DNA from: Alkalibacterium olivapovliticus
GTDB taxonomy: Bacteria; Bacillota; Bacilli; Lactobacillales; Carnobacteriaceae_A
DNA: 64,000 bases
Assembly: GCF_003003275.1 (NCBI RefSeq)
Contig: NZ_PVTO01000010.1
Coordinates: 42,619 to 106,618, forward strand
Direction of reading: 5' to 3'
Shown: one piece after another, positions 57,451 to 64,000 of the stretch
Layout of the letters: the number at the start of each line of letters is the position of its first letter
Numbering within the stretch: the first letter of the stretch is position 1
Program-made: the position numbers and the translations under genes
The notes under the pieces: model-generated
The model's database searches: none
The model's input: the letters and a program-made list of their open reading frames with translations, nothing else
What the model was told of the DNA's origin: nothing

Positions 57451-58017
57451 TTATACCATTAAATTTTCTAAAGTCTTTTCATACAACTTAAGCATTTCTT
57501 CTATATGAATCTTTTCTTTATTATTCTTGTACCAATCAACGGATTGGATTGTAACCCCCATAATAATTTGTCTCTTGTATTCATTTTTTATTACATGGTT
57601 GGTACTGACATTTTCTTCTAAATTTACAAAATTTTTTAACATGTTTTGTCCATATTCCTGAACACTTACCATTTCCAACATAACATCTGAGTTCAGTTGA
57701 ATACTGAATATAAGATGTAAAACATTATCTGGTTGTTGGAGGAGTTGTTCAAAGACTAAAATAAAAAAGTTACTTTCTTCTTCATTTAAATTTTGAAAGG
57801 CATAATCAAAAATGACATTCATCTTAGACTTAATGAAAAAAGTTAGAAAATCATATTTATCTAAGAAATGTTTATAAAATGTCGGGCGTCTGATCATCGC
57901 TAAGTCGCAAATTTCAGTCACCGATATTTTCTCGAATTCTTTTTCCTTTAATAGTATCTCAATTGCTTCAACCAATGATTTATACGTTTTTTGAATTCTT
58001 AAATCTAAATCTTCCAT
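57451..58017 (-). CDS. TetR/AcrR-family repressor
   Basis: 188-aa dimeric repressor. The helix-turn-helix is in ISVTEICDLAMIRRPTFYKHFLDKYDFLTFF (residues about 31-60), in the TetR style with the YKHF core. The ligand domain is unassigned. It is divergent from two ABC ATPase genes and a permease gene, and two matching 14-bp sites lie in the gap between them, so it probably represses both its own gene and the exporter. Confidence 0.9.
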   Translation of the reverse strand: MEDLDLRIQKTYKSLVEAIEILLKEKEFEKISVTEICDLAMIRRPTFYKHFLDKYDFLTFFIKSKMNVIFDYAFQNLNEEESNFFILVFEQLLQQPDNVLHLIFSIQLNSDVMLEMVSVQEYGQNMLKNFVNLEENVSTNHVIKNEYKRQIIMGVTIQSVDWYKNNKEKIHIEEMLKLYEKTLENLMV

Positions 58018-58040
58018 ATATTATATACACTCCTAGCGAT

Positions 58041-58069
58041 TTAATAAACAATTTTTCCTACTTTGTAAA
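58041..58069 (-). promoter_or_regulatory. Promoter of the TetR gene
   Basis: On the minus strand TTTACA (58069-58064) and TATTAA (58046-58041), spacer 17. The -35 lies inside the first TetR-type site. Confidence 0.65.
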
Positions 58070-58173
58070 TTAACTAACCATTTTATCATTCTGTCTCTTG
58101 TTCTTGGAATAGAGTCCAGTATAATACTTTCTAAGACGTTTGTAAATAAAGATACAAGTGTAAATTAATTAAC
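58065..58173. promoter_or_regulatory. Pair of probable TetR operators and ABC promoter
   Basis: GTAAATTAACTAAC at 58065-58078 and GTAAATTAATTAAC at 58160-58173 differ at one base; both are near-palindromic. The first overlaps the -35 of the repressor gene. The second lies just behind the start point expected from TTGTTC (58098) and TATAAT (58120) for the ABC genes. Their distance is 95 bp. Confidence 0.65.
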
Positions 58174-58205
58174 ATATGGAATATAAAATGAAAGTAGGTA
58201 AATGA

Positions 58206-59144
58206 ATGCCAGTTATAGAGGTAAAGCATATCACAAAAGATTATGGGCACGGTCGGGGTATATTTGATGTCTCCTTTGAAATTGAAAAAGGTGAAGTGTT
58301 TGGGTTCTTGGGTCCGAATGGGGCAGGGAAAACAACAACCATTCGACATTTAATGGGTTTCATTCAACCCGACGAAGGAGAGTCGTATATTAACGGAAAA
58401 GATACTTGGAAATCAGCTGCATTAATTAAACACGATATTGGCTATTTACCTGGTGAATTGGCCTTTCCCGATAATATGACCGGAGATCAATTCATTAAAT
58501 TTATGGCTGAAGAACGACAGATTTCTGACAGGTCACGAACAGATGAACTCAAGGAGTTATTTGAGTTAGACACTTCGGAAGAAATTAAAGAGATGAGTTT
58601 AGGCAGTAAAAGAAAGTTAGCTGTTGTCACAGCTTTTATGGATAATCCGAATGTATTGATTTTAGATGAACCGACATCAGGTTTAGATCCTGTTATGCAA
58701 GAACGTTTTATTCAGTTTATCTTGAATGAAAAAGAAAAGGGAAAGACTATTCTACTTTCCAGTCATATTTTTAGCGAAGTGGATGCGACGTGTGATCGGA
58801 TTGCAATTATTAAAGATGGTGTTGTTGTGTCAATGATTGAAGCGGATCACCTGAAAAGAAACACAAATAAAGCTTTTAAAGTAGAATTTTCAAGCTTTGA
58901 TGATTATGAAAAGTTTTTAAAAAATACAGCATTCACCATTTCAATTAAAAGACCAAATCAAAACCAGGTGAAAATGAATTTGACAGACGAAAAAATGCAA
59001 CAATTATTTACAGAATTAAGTGAAGTAAAGGTTAACTTTATTTCCGAGATTAAATTTACGCTGGAAGACTATTTTATGGATTTCTATGATCGTAAGAAGT
59101 CAGTTTCTGATGGAGAGGAGCACTTACAATATGGCCTACATTGA
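58206..59144 (+). CDS. ABC transporter ATP-binding protein 1
   Basis: 312-aa cytoplasmic ATPase of the ABC-2 drug/bacteriocin exporter type. Walker A LGPNGAGKTTT near residue 37, signature LGSKRKL in place of the usual LSGGQ (MSLGSKRKLAV), and Walker B VLILDEPTSGLDP. The carboxyl part (about 220-312) has the extra domain common in this class. It overlaps the second ATPase gene by 14 bases. Weak ribosome site TAGGT. It is paired with a close relative, so the two likely form a heterodimer. Confidence 0.9.
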   Translation: MPVIEVKHITKDYGHGRGIFDVSFEIEKGEVFGFLGPNGAGKTTTIRHLMGFIQPDEGESYINGKDTWKSAALIKHDIGYLPGELAFPDNMTGDQFIKFMAEERQISDRSRTDELKELFELDTSEEIKEMSLGSKRKLAVVTAFMDNPNVLILDEPTSGLDPVMQERFIQFILNEKEKGKTILLSSHIFSEVDATCDRIAIIKDGVVVSMIEADHLKRNTNKAFKVEFSSFDDYEKFLKNTAFTISIKRPNQNQVKMNLTDEKMQQLFTELSEVKVNFISEIKFTLEDYFMDFYDRKKSVSDGEEHLQYGLH

Positions 59145-60024
59145 GATTAAACACCTAACTAAGGATTACAAAAAAGAACGTGGCATTTTTGATATCTCTT
59201 TAGAGATTGAAAAAGGAGAAGTTTATGGTTTTGTCGGTATTAATGGGGCAGGCAAGACGACGACCATTCGACATCTGATGGGTTTTATCAAACCAGATGA
59301 AGGTAGCGTTACAATAAAGGGCCTAGATGCTTCAAAAAGTAGTGCTGAGGTGAAACGATATGTTTCATATATTCCTGGAGAAATTAATTTCCCTGGAAAT
59401 ACAAGTGGTGAAGAATTTTTAAAAGAGCAAATTTATTTGTCCGGAAGAGGAAGCTGGAATCGAGCCAAAGAATTAAGTGAATTATTCCAGCTAGACATAT
59501 CGGCTAACGTTCACGCGATGAGTAAGGGAATGAAGCAAAAAACAGCGATCGTTTCTGCTTTAGCCTCGGATGCGGATATATTGATTATGGATGAGCCGAC
59601 AACTGGTTTAGATCCCTTAATGCGTGATATTTTCATAGACCTTTTAAAAGAAGAACAAGAAAAGGGAAAAACTATTTTTATGTCGAGTCATATTTTCCAA
59701 GAAGTTGAAGAAATTTGCGATCGAGTCGCTGTAATTCAAAAGGGCAAGATAATTGAAATAGTAGATATAAAAAAAATTCGCTACAATAAAAACAAAGTAT
59801 ATCGAATGGAATTTAAATCCGAGGCTGACTTTAAACGATTTATTGGGTTGGGTTATCAAATCAGTAAAGTAAAAATGGAGGATTTACAAGTCTTTGTTGA
59901 AATACATGATGAACAGATTAACGAACTAATTCAAACCTTAAAAGATTTTGATTTAGTTTATTTTAAAGAAATTAAAGCTCATTTTGAAGACTACATTGCC
60001 CAAGTGTTTAAGGAGGAAAAATAA
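59131..60024 (+). CDS. ABC transporter ATP-binding protein 2
   Basis: 297-aa ATPase, close paralogue of the one upstream. ATG 59131 is 10 bases after GAGAGGAG; the frame is open 45 bases earlier, which would lie inside gene 1. Walker A GINGAGKTTT near residue 37, signature MSKGMKQK, and Walker B ILIMDEPTTGLDP. The two deviant signatures (SLGSK and SKGMK) are complementary variants, as in heterodimeric exporters. It is directly followed by the permease gene. Confidence 0.9.
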   Translation: MAYIEIKHLTKDYKKERGIFDISLEIEKGEVYGFVGINGAGKTTTIRHLMGFIKPDEGSVTIKGLDASKSSAEVKRYVSYIPGEINFPGNTSGEEFLKEQIYLSGRGSWNRAKELSELFQLDISANVHAMSKGMKQKTAIVSALASDADILIMDEPTTGLDPLMRDIFIDLLKEEQEKGKTIFMSSHIFQEVEEICDRVAVIQKGKIIEIVDIKKIRYNKNKVYRMEFKSEADFKRFIGLGYQISKVKMEDLQVFVEIHDEQINELIQTLKDFDLVYFKEIKAHFEDYIAQVFKEEK

Positions 60025-61539
60025 TTGATATCAAAACCAATATTTAAACAAAGTCTACAATCTAATTGGAAGCTATGGTTGATTATAACAATTGTTGCTT
60101 CAACTATCTTATCAGGATTTATTATCAGCTATGATGCTGCAGGCTATGCTTCGATTGCAGAAGCAGCTGAAGGCACTGCTTTTTCTAATATCTTATCTAC
60201 ATTAACTAGCTTGTTAGGAAGTTTAGAAAACTTTTATAAATTAATTGCAGTAATATTAGGGATTGTCTATGTTGTCTTTACTGCAAACAACCTTGTCGTA
60301 AATGAAGTAGATTCTGGGTCAATGGCTTATACATTATCCACTCCCATCAAACGCTCAAGCGTTATTTTTACTAAGTCCCTTTATTTAATACTATCTGTTG
60401 TTTTAATGTATACTGTTATTTCAATAGCAGGCTTAGCAGCCTCTCAATTTACTTACAACAATGTGACTGGTTATGCGATAACCGATGACGTCTCAGCAGC
60501 AGCTGAAACTTTGAACCATGAGGAAGATTATTTATCTGAGCGACTTTATTTAATTCAAGAAGATGAAAATGTCATGCGTGAAGCAGCAATTGCACGTGAC
60601 ATGGATACAGAAGCATATGAAATTTATTTAGAGGATGTCATTCGTGAACGTTCTTATGAGGAAACGGCCGAAATCATCACCGATGAGCGTTGGGATATTT
60701 ATGAGGATGATGAGGATATGGGAGATGAGGATATTGAGATAACTGCAGAAGAATTAATGGAAGATCCCGAAATGATTCTGAATAGTAATGATGCATTAGC
60801 TGCCGGTGCTCGTATTTATGGTGTTTCAATAAATGACTATCGTGAGATCATTACAGATGAAATAGAAAACATGGATACAGAAGAAACAACAAAAGAGAAC
60901 GAAGAAGCTCAAGAAACAGAAGAGAATAGCGAATCTGATGCTGTCGAAGAATCCACGACTCTTCAAAGACAACTTACTGAAGACAATGCGGAGCTTCTAC
61001 TGCAAACAGTCATTGAATCATCTGCTACTGCTTTAAACATTAGCAGCGACCAAATAAGTGATAATTTAACCTTACTTAAAGACCCTGAAGCGTTAGCCTT
61101 ATCTACTCAAACGACAGGACTAAATGAAGAACAAATTACATCAATGGCGAATCATGCCATGGTTTCTTCTGCAAGATCTGTTGACAAAGCATTAGAATTC
61201 GATAGTGAAACGTACTTATGGTTAAGTCTAGGGTTGCTTCTTTTGATTCTCGCAATGAGTTCAATTTCATTTTTTGCATCTACATTGTTTAATCGCACTG
61301 GGATGGCTTTAGCAATTGGTGGTGGTTTACCATTTGCCTTCTTCTTAGTTACCATGATTCAACAATTAATGGACAGTGCGGATGGCCTTGAATATTTAAC
61401 GATAACAACACTTTTTGATACGGATGCCATCCTTTCTGGTGGAGAATTCGGCTGGGGATTCGTTGTTTTAGGGTCCATTGCCGTAGTCTTGTACACGGCA
61501 TCAAATATTCTCTTTACAAAGAAAGATTTACCTCTATAA
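60025..61539 (+). CDS. ABC-2 type permease with large acidic loop
   Basis: 504-aa membrane component. It starts with TTG at 60025 on the base after the ATPase 2 stop, with AAGGAGGAAAA in that gene. Four or so helices at the start (residues 15-150) and several at the end (about 400-504) surround a polar, highly acidic middle part (about residues 155-390, with runs such as EDDEDMGDEDIEITAEE and ENEEAQETEENSE). Such an acidic outside loop fits a haloalkaline host. It is probably an exporter of a lipid, peptide or drug. Substrate unknown. Confidence 0.85.
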   Translation: MISKPIFKQSLQSNWKLWLIITIVASTILSGFIISYDAAGYASIAEAAEGTAFSNILSTLTSLLGSLENFYKLIAVILGIVYVVFTANNLVVNEVDSGSMAYTLSTPIKRSSVIFTKSLYLILSVVLMYTVISIAGLAASQFTYNNVTGYAITDDVSAAAETLNHEEDYLSERLYLIQEDENVMREAAIARDMDTEAYEIYLEDVIRERSYEETAEIITDERWDIYEDDEDMGDEDIEITAEELMEDPEMILNSNDALAAGARIYGVSINDYREIITDEIENMDTEETTKENEEAQETEENSESDAVEESTTLQRQLTEDNAELLLQTVIESSATALNISSDQISDNLTLLKDPEALALSTQTTGLNEEQITSMANHAMVSSARSVDKALEFDSETYLWLSLGLLLLILAMSSISFFASTLFNRTGMALAIGGGLPFAFFLVTMIQQLMDSADGLEYLTITTLFDTDAILSGGEFGWGFVVLGSIAVVLYTASNILFTKKDLPL

Positions 61540-61689
61540 CAGTTAATTAGAAATGAATAAATTGTCTATTATTCGATATATGAATGGGAATAATCTGAAA
61601 ACGGAAGGGTGATTGATGTAAAAAAACAGTAGAATTTTATTGAACCACTTCAATTGTCAGAACCCGATCGTTTTGTAAGCTCTAACCTG

Positions 61690-61765
61690 AAAAAGCTTTT
61701 AAGCTTTGATTAAGCTTATTATTTTGACATGTAATCAATTAAAGTGTATGGTCTAATTAATTAGA
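61690..61765 (+). promoter_or_regulatory. Cupin gene promoter with a 14-bp perfect palindrome
   Basis: TTGACA at 61724-61729 and TATGGT at 61747-61752 have a 17-bp spacer. TCTAATTAATTAGA at 61752-61765 is a perfect palindrome on the -10/start point and shares the core TAATTAATTA with the TetR sites at 58160. A TAAGCTT/AAGCTTA hairpin at 61700-61717 may end the ABC transcript. The rest of 61540-61690 shows nothing. Confidence 0.65.
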
Positions 61766-61796
61766 ATCATTACAAATAAAGAAAGAGGTTGGTAAA

Positions 61797-62219
61797 GTGA
61801 AATATGACTATAGTGATCGAGGCAAAAAGCCAGTTGTTGAAAACATCGAGGGCATGACAGTTGATAATGATAATTTTCGCACAACGATTTGGACAGGGGA
61901 AAAGTTACAAGTTACAGTTATGTCCATTGAGCCAGGCGACGATATCGGTCTTGAAGTACATGAAGGCATCGACCAATTTTTACGTATTGAAGAAGGAACA
62001 GGTTTATGTCAAATGGGACCAAGTGAGGATAACCTCGACTTTGAGGCAGAAGTAACGGATGATGATGCAATTTTTGTACCAGCAGATGTGTGGCATAACG
62101 TGACCAACACAGGTGATGTTCCTTTAAAATTGTATACCATCTATGCTGGACCGGACCACTTAGCAGGAACCGTTCATCAAACACATGAAGATGCTGAAAA
62201 TGATCCAAACGAGCATTAA
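61797..62219 (+). CDS. Cupin-domain protein
   Basis: 140-aa single-domain beta-barrel. It starts with GTG at 61797 with AAGAGGTTGG upstream. The first cupin box is IGLEVHEGIDQFLRIEEGTG (metal ligands H, E and, further, H), the second is VPADVWHNVTNTG. Resembles the small stress-linked cupins that bind a metal and are induced by TetR or peroxide regulators. Enzyme activity unknown. It is under a palindromic promoter and ends in a strong terminator. Confidence 0.85.
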   Translation: MKYDYSDRGKKPVVENIEGMTVDNDNFRTTIWTGEKLQVTVMSIEPGDDIGLEVHEGIDQFLRIEEGTGLCQMGPSEDNLDFEAEVTDDDAIFVPADVWHNVTNTGDVPLKLYTIYAGPDHLAGTVHQTHEDAENDPNEH

Positions 62220-62262
62220 AAATTAGTCCAGTTAATCGATTAACCTTTATGGTTAAAAAATG

Positions 62263-62305
62263 GATGTGTGAATGAATCGATTATTGATTCATTCGCACAT
62301 CTTTT
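62263..62305 (+). terminator. Terminator after the cupin gene
   Basis: GATGTG(T)GAATGAATC / GATTCATTC(G)CACATC with loop GATTATT, then TTTT. Confidence 0.9.
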
Positions 62306-62336
62306 AAAATACATAGTAATGATAAGGAGAAAATGT

Positions 62337-62999
62337 ATGTCGAAAGAAATATTTAGGTTAGAACGGATAGGTTTTAAAGTGGAGAATCAGCAAATTCTTG
62401 AAAACATTCGTCTTACGATCAACAAAGGAGATATCGTTACCGTCACCGGCCCGTCTGGTGGAGGAAAAAGTACATTGCTGAAACTTATGGGTTTGTTAAT
62501 TAGCCCAACTTCAGGAAAAATTTACTATAAAGAAAAAGAGATTTCTACATATGAACCGACAGAATATCGTAAACAAGTTTCGTACTTTTTCCAAAATGCG
62601 GTTTTATTTGATCAGACCGTTCGACAAAATTTATCCTTTCCAGCAGATATTCGAGAGGAAAATTTCGACGAAGTGCGAGCGAAAGAAGGACTTGAAACTG
62701 TACAGCTACCTTCTAACTATTTAGATAAACCTGTCAAAGATTTATCTGGTGGGGAAAAACAACGAGTTGCTTTGATTCGAAATCTGATGTATCCACCTGA
62801 AGTGCTGCTCATGGATGAAGTGACGAGTTCATTAGATAAAGAGAATCGAGAGATTATTCTGTCCTTTATCCGCCGTCTAAATAAAGAAGAGCAGGTAACT
62901 ATTCTTTGGATTACGCATAACCAAGAAGAAATCAATGCATCTAATGAAATAATTACACTGGTTGATGGGAAAACGGAGGGTGTTAAACATGGAAAATAG
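62337..62999 (+). CDS. fetA: Iron-export ABC transporter ATP-binding protein, FetA family
   Basis: 220-aa ATPase from ATG 62337 (AAGGAG site 7 bases before); the frame opens earlier but has no site there. Walker A TGPSGGGKST near residue 37, signature LSGGEKQR near 137, and Walker B LLMDEVTSSLD. The close coupling with a UPF0014-type membrane gene identifies it as the FetAB pair, known in E. coli to lower intracellular iron and protect from peroxide. It overlaps fetB by 11 bases. Confidence 0.9.
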   Translation: MSKEIFRLERIGFKVENQQILENIRLTINKGDIVTVTGPSGGGKSTLLKLMGLLISPTSGKIYYKEKEISTYEPTEYRKQVSYFFQNAVLFDQTVRQNLSFPADIREENFDEVRAKEGLETVQLPSNYLDKPVKDLSGGEKQRVALIRNLMYPPEVLLMDEVTSSLDKENREIILSFIRRLNKEEQVTILWITHNQEEINASNEIITLVDGKTEGVKHGK

Positions 63000-63753
63000 T
63001 TTAGAAATAAGTAATTTTTCTTTAGTCTTATCAACATTATTATTATTTATAGCCATTTTTATAGATTACAAAGAACAGTTAGGACTTGGTAAAGATATCT
63101 TAATTGCCGGTGTCCGAGTAGTTATCCAACTGTTTATTATTGGGTATGTATTAGGCTTTGTTTTTCAAGTGGATAATAATTTACTTACTTTAGTGATGGT
63201 GCTGTTTATCGTCTTCAATGCTTCTTACAATGCCCATAAAACGAGTCAAGGGATACCTAATTCATTTAAAGTATCAGCTATTTCAATTAGTGTGGGTACA
63301 GCTATTGCGCTAATCATTTTAATTTTTTCAGGAGCCATTGACTGGACGCCTTCACAAATTGTACCCATCACTGGAATGATAGCTGCAAATGCGATGACGA
63401 CCATTGGAGTGGTCTATCGCTCACTCACGACACAATTTAATGATCGCAGACAGCAAGTACTAGAGAAACTGGCATTAGGAGCGAACCCCAAACAAGCGTC
63501 ACAATCCATTCTGCGTGACAGTATTCAAACCGGAATGTCACCTTCCATTGAACGAACAAAAACAGTAGGTCTGGTGAGTTTACCAGGAATGATGTCTGGA
63601 CTCATGTTTGCGGGTGTTGATCCGACCCAGGCGATTCGCTATCAAATCGTCGTCATGTTCATGTTGATTTCTGTGACTGCGATTTCTTCTTTCATCGCCA
63701 GTTACATGGTTTACCGTTCCTTCTATAATGAACAAATACAATTAACCATTTAA
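62989..63753 (+). CDS. fetB: Iron-export ABC transporter membrane protein, FetB (UPF0014) family
   Basis: 254-aa integral protein with six or seven helices. I chose ATG 62989, five bases after CGGAGGG. Family marks are VVIQLFIIGYVLGFVF, the motif MIAANAMTTIGVVYR, and the long LALGANPKQASQSILRDSI helix that contacts the ATPase, followed by VGLVSLPGMMSGLMFAGVDP. Together with FetA it is likely an iron exporter, in keeping with the Dps and P1B-4 genes nearby. Confidence 0.92.
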   Translation: MENSLEISNFSLVLSTLLLFIAIFIDYKEQLGLGKDILIAGVRVVIQLFIIGYVLGFVFQVDNNLLTLVMVLFIVFNASYNAHKTSQGIPNSFKVSAISISVGTAIALIILIFSGAIDWTPSQIVPITGMIAANAMTTIGVVYRSLTTQFNDRRQQVLEKLALGANPKQASQSILRDSIQTGMSPSIERTKTVGLVSLPGMMSGLMFAGVDPTQAIRYQIVVMFMLISVTAISSFIASYMVYRSFYNEQIQLTI

Positions 63754-63775
63754 AAAAACTAAGTCTAATATGCAG

Positions 63776-63811
63776 GACCCAAGAAGTGTCATGGCTTCTT
63801 GGGTCTTTTTT
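63776..63811 (+). terminator. Terminator after fetB and target of the intron
   Basis: GACCCAAGAAG / CTTCTTGGGTC with a short loop, then six T. The group II intron begins four bases later. Confidence 0.93.
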
Positions 63812-63815
63812 ACTT

Positions 63816-64000
63816 GTGCGCCCGGCATGGGCGATAACTTGGTGGTGAAAGTCCACTACAGACTTGGCAGTAGGAACTGTTAGCGAAAGACAAGGGTGTC
63901 CGCCATGAGGCGGAATCTGAAGGAAGTCGGACGCAAATGCTTGCACTGACGAACAGAAACTTCATACCAAGGCTTAATAGAACGGATGAGCTTGCAAGAC
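63816..64000 (+). mobile_element. Group IIC intron, 5' part
   Basis: The sequence from GTGCGCCCGGCATGGGCG fits the 5' end of bacterial class C introns, close to the intron of Oceanobacillus iheyensis that was solved by crystallography. Further conserved pieces follow in the same order: GGTG-AAAGTCC, GACAAGGGTGTCCG, GCGGAATCTGAAGGAAG, CGAACAGAAACTTCAT and GGATGAGCTTGCA. Insertion right behind an intrinsic terminator is the known preference of class IIC. The reverse transcriptase and the 3' end lie beyond the window. Confidence 0.93.

Noticed and set aside
49192..63753. Second attachment site for the ssrA element
   Set aside because: No copy of the ssrA 3' end (GGTTCGACTCCCC) was seen elsewhere in the window.

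Overview
The window is chromosomal DNA of a low-GC Gram-positive bacterium of the order Lactobacillales. A member of the Carnobacteriaceae (Alkalibacterium or Marinilactibacillus type) is my best guess, from the AGGAGG ribosome sites, the cggR-gap-pgk-tpiA-gpmI-eno glycolytic operon, a CtsR-controlled clpP, the secG-est-rnr-smpB-ssrA block and the many acidic proteins. The genus is inference, not proof.

Bases 1-48,700 are mostly core genome. In order: the end of an arginine operon (argD 3' part, argF, argH); a four-gene amino-acid ABC importer of the AapJQMP type; pepF; a large 105-bp tandem repeat array (10,565-11,315); a flavoprotein; a GH1 phospho-glucosidase; an acetyltransferase; thrC-thrB; an AraC regulator, an arsenate reductase and a TraX-like protein; two tiny or broken membrane genes; a complete ribose operon (rbsRKDACB) with its operator; an orphan betaine-binding lipoprotein; an Rrf2 regulator with a thioredoxin-reductase-like protein and a methyltransferase; a photolyase; clpP; a DsbA-like protein; the glycolytic operon, which has tandem covarying hairpins between pgk and tpiA; two Ig-like lipoproteins; and secG-est-rnr-smpB, a phosphatase, a ketopantoate-reductase-like protein and tmRNA.

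From the tmRNA 3' end (49,192) to the window end the DNA looks accessory. A decayed tyrosine integrase points to an element inserted at ssrA. Most genes that follow handle metals or iron stress: three small CPSC-type metal-binding proteins and a fourth, decayed copy, a P1B ATPase with a CPG motif, Dps, a P1B-4 ATPase under a NiCo riboswitch, a TetR-controlled double-ATPase exporter, a cupin, and FetA-FetB. A group IIC intron begins directly behind the fetB terminator and runs off the window.

The strongest regulatory signal is a set of five promoters between 50,547 and 54,446. Each carries an FNR/FLP-type site (TTGAT-N4-ATCAA or one base off) starting exactly 36 bp before a TATACT-like -10 box. 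This is the geometry of a class II activator site at about -41.5. It ties together an unknown 103-aa internally repeated protein, the metal-binding proteins, the CPG ATPase and Dps as one oxygen- or redox-responsive regulon. No FNR-type regulator gene lies in the window.
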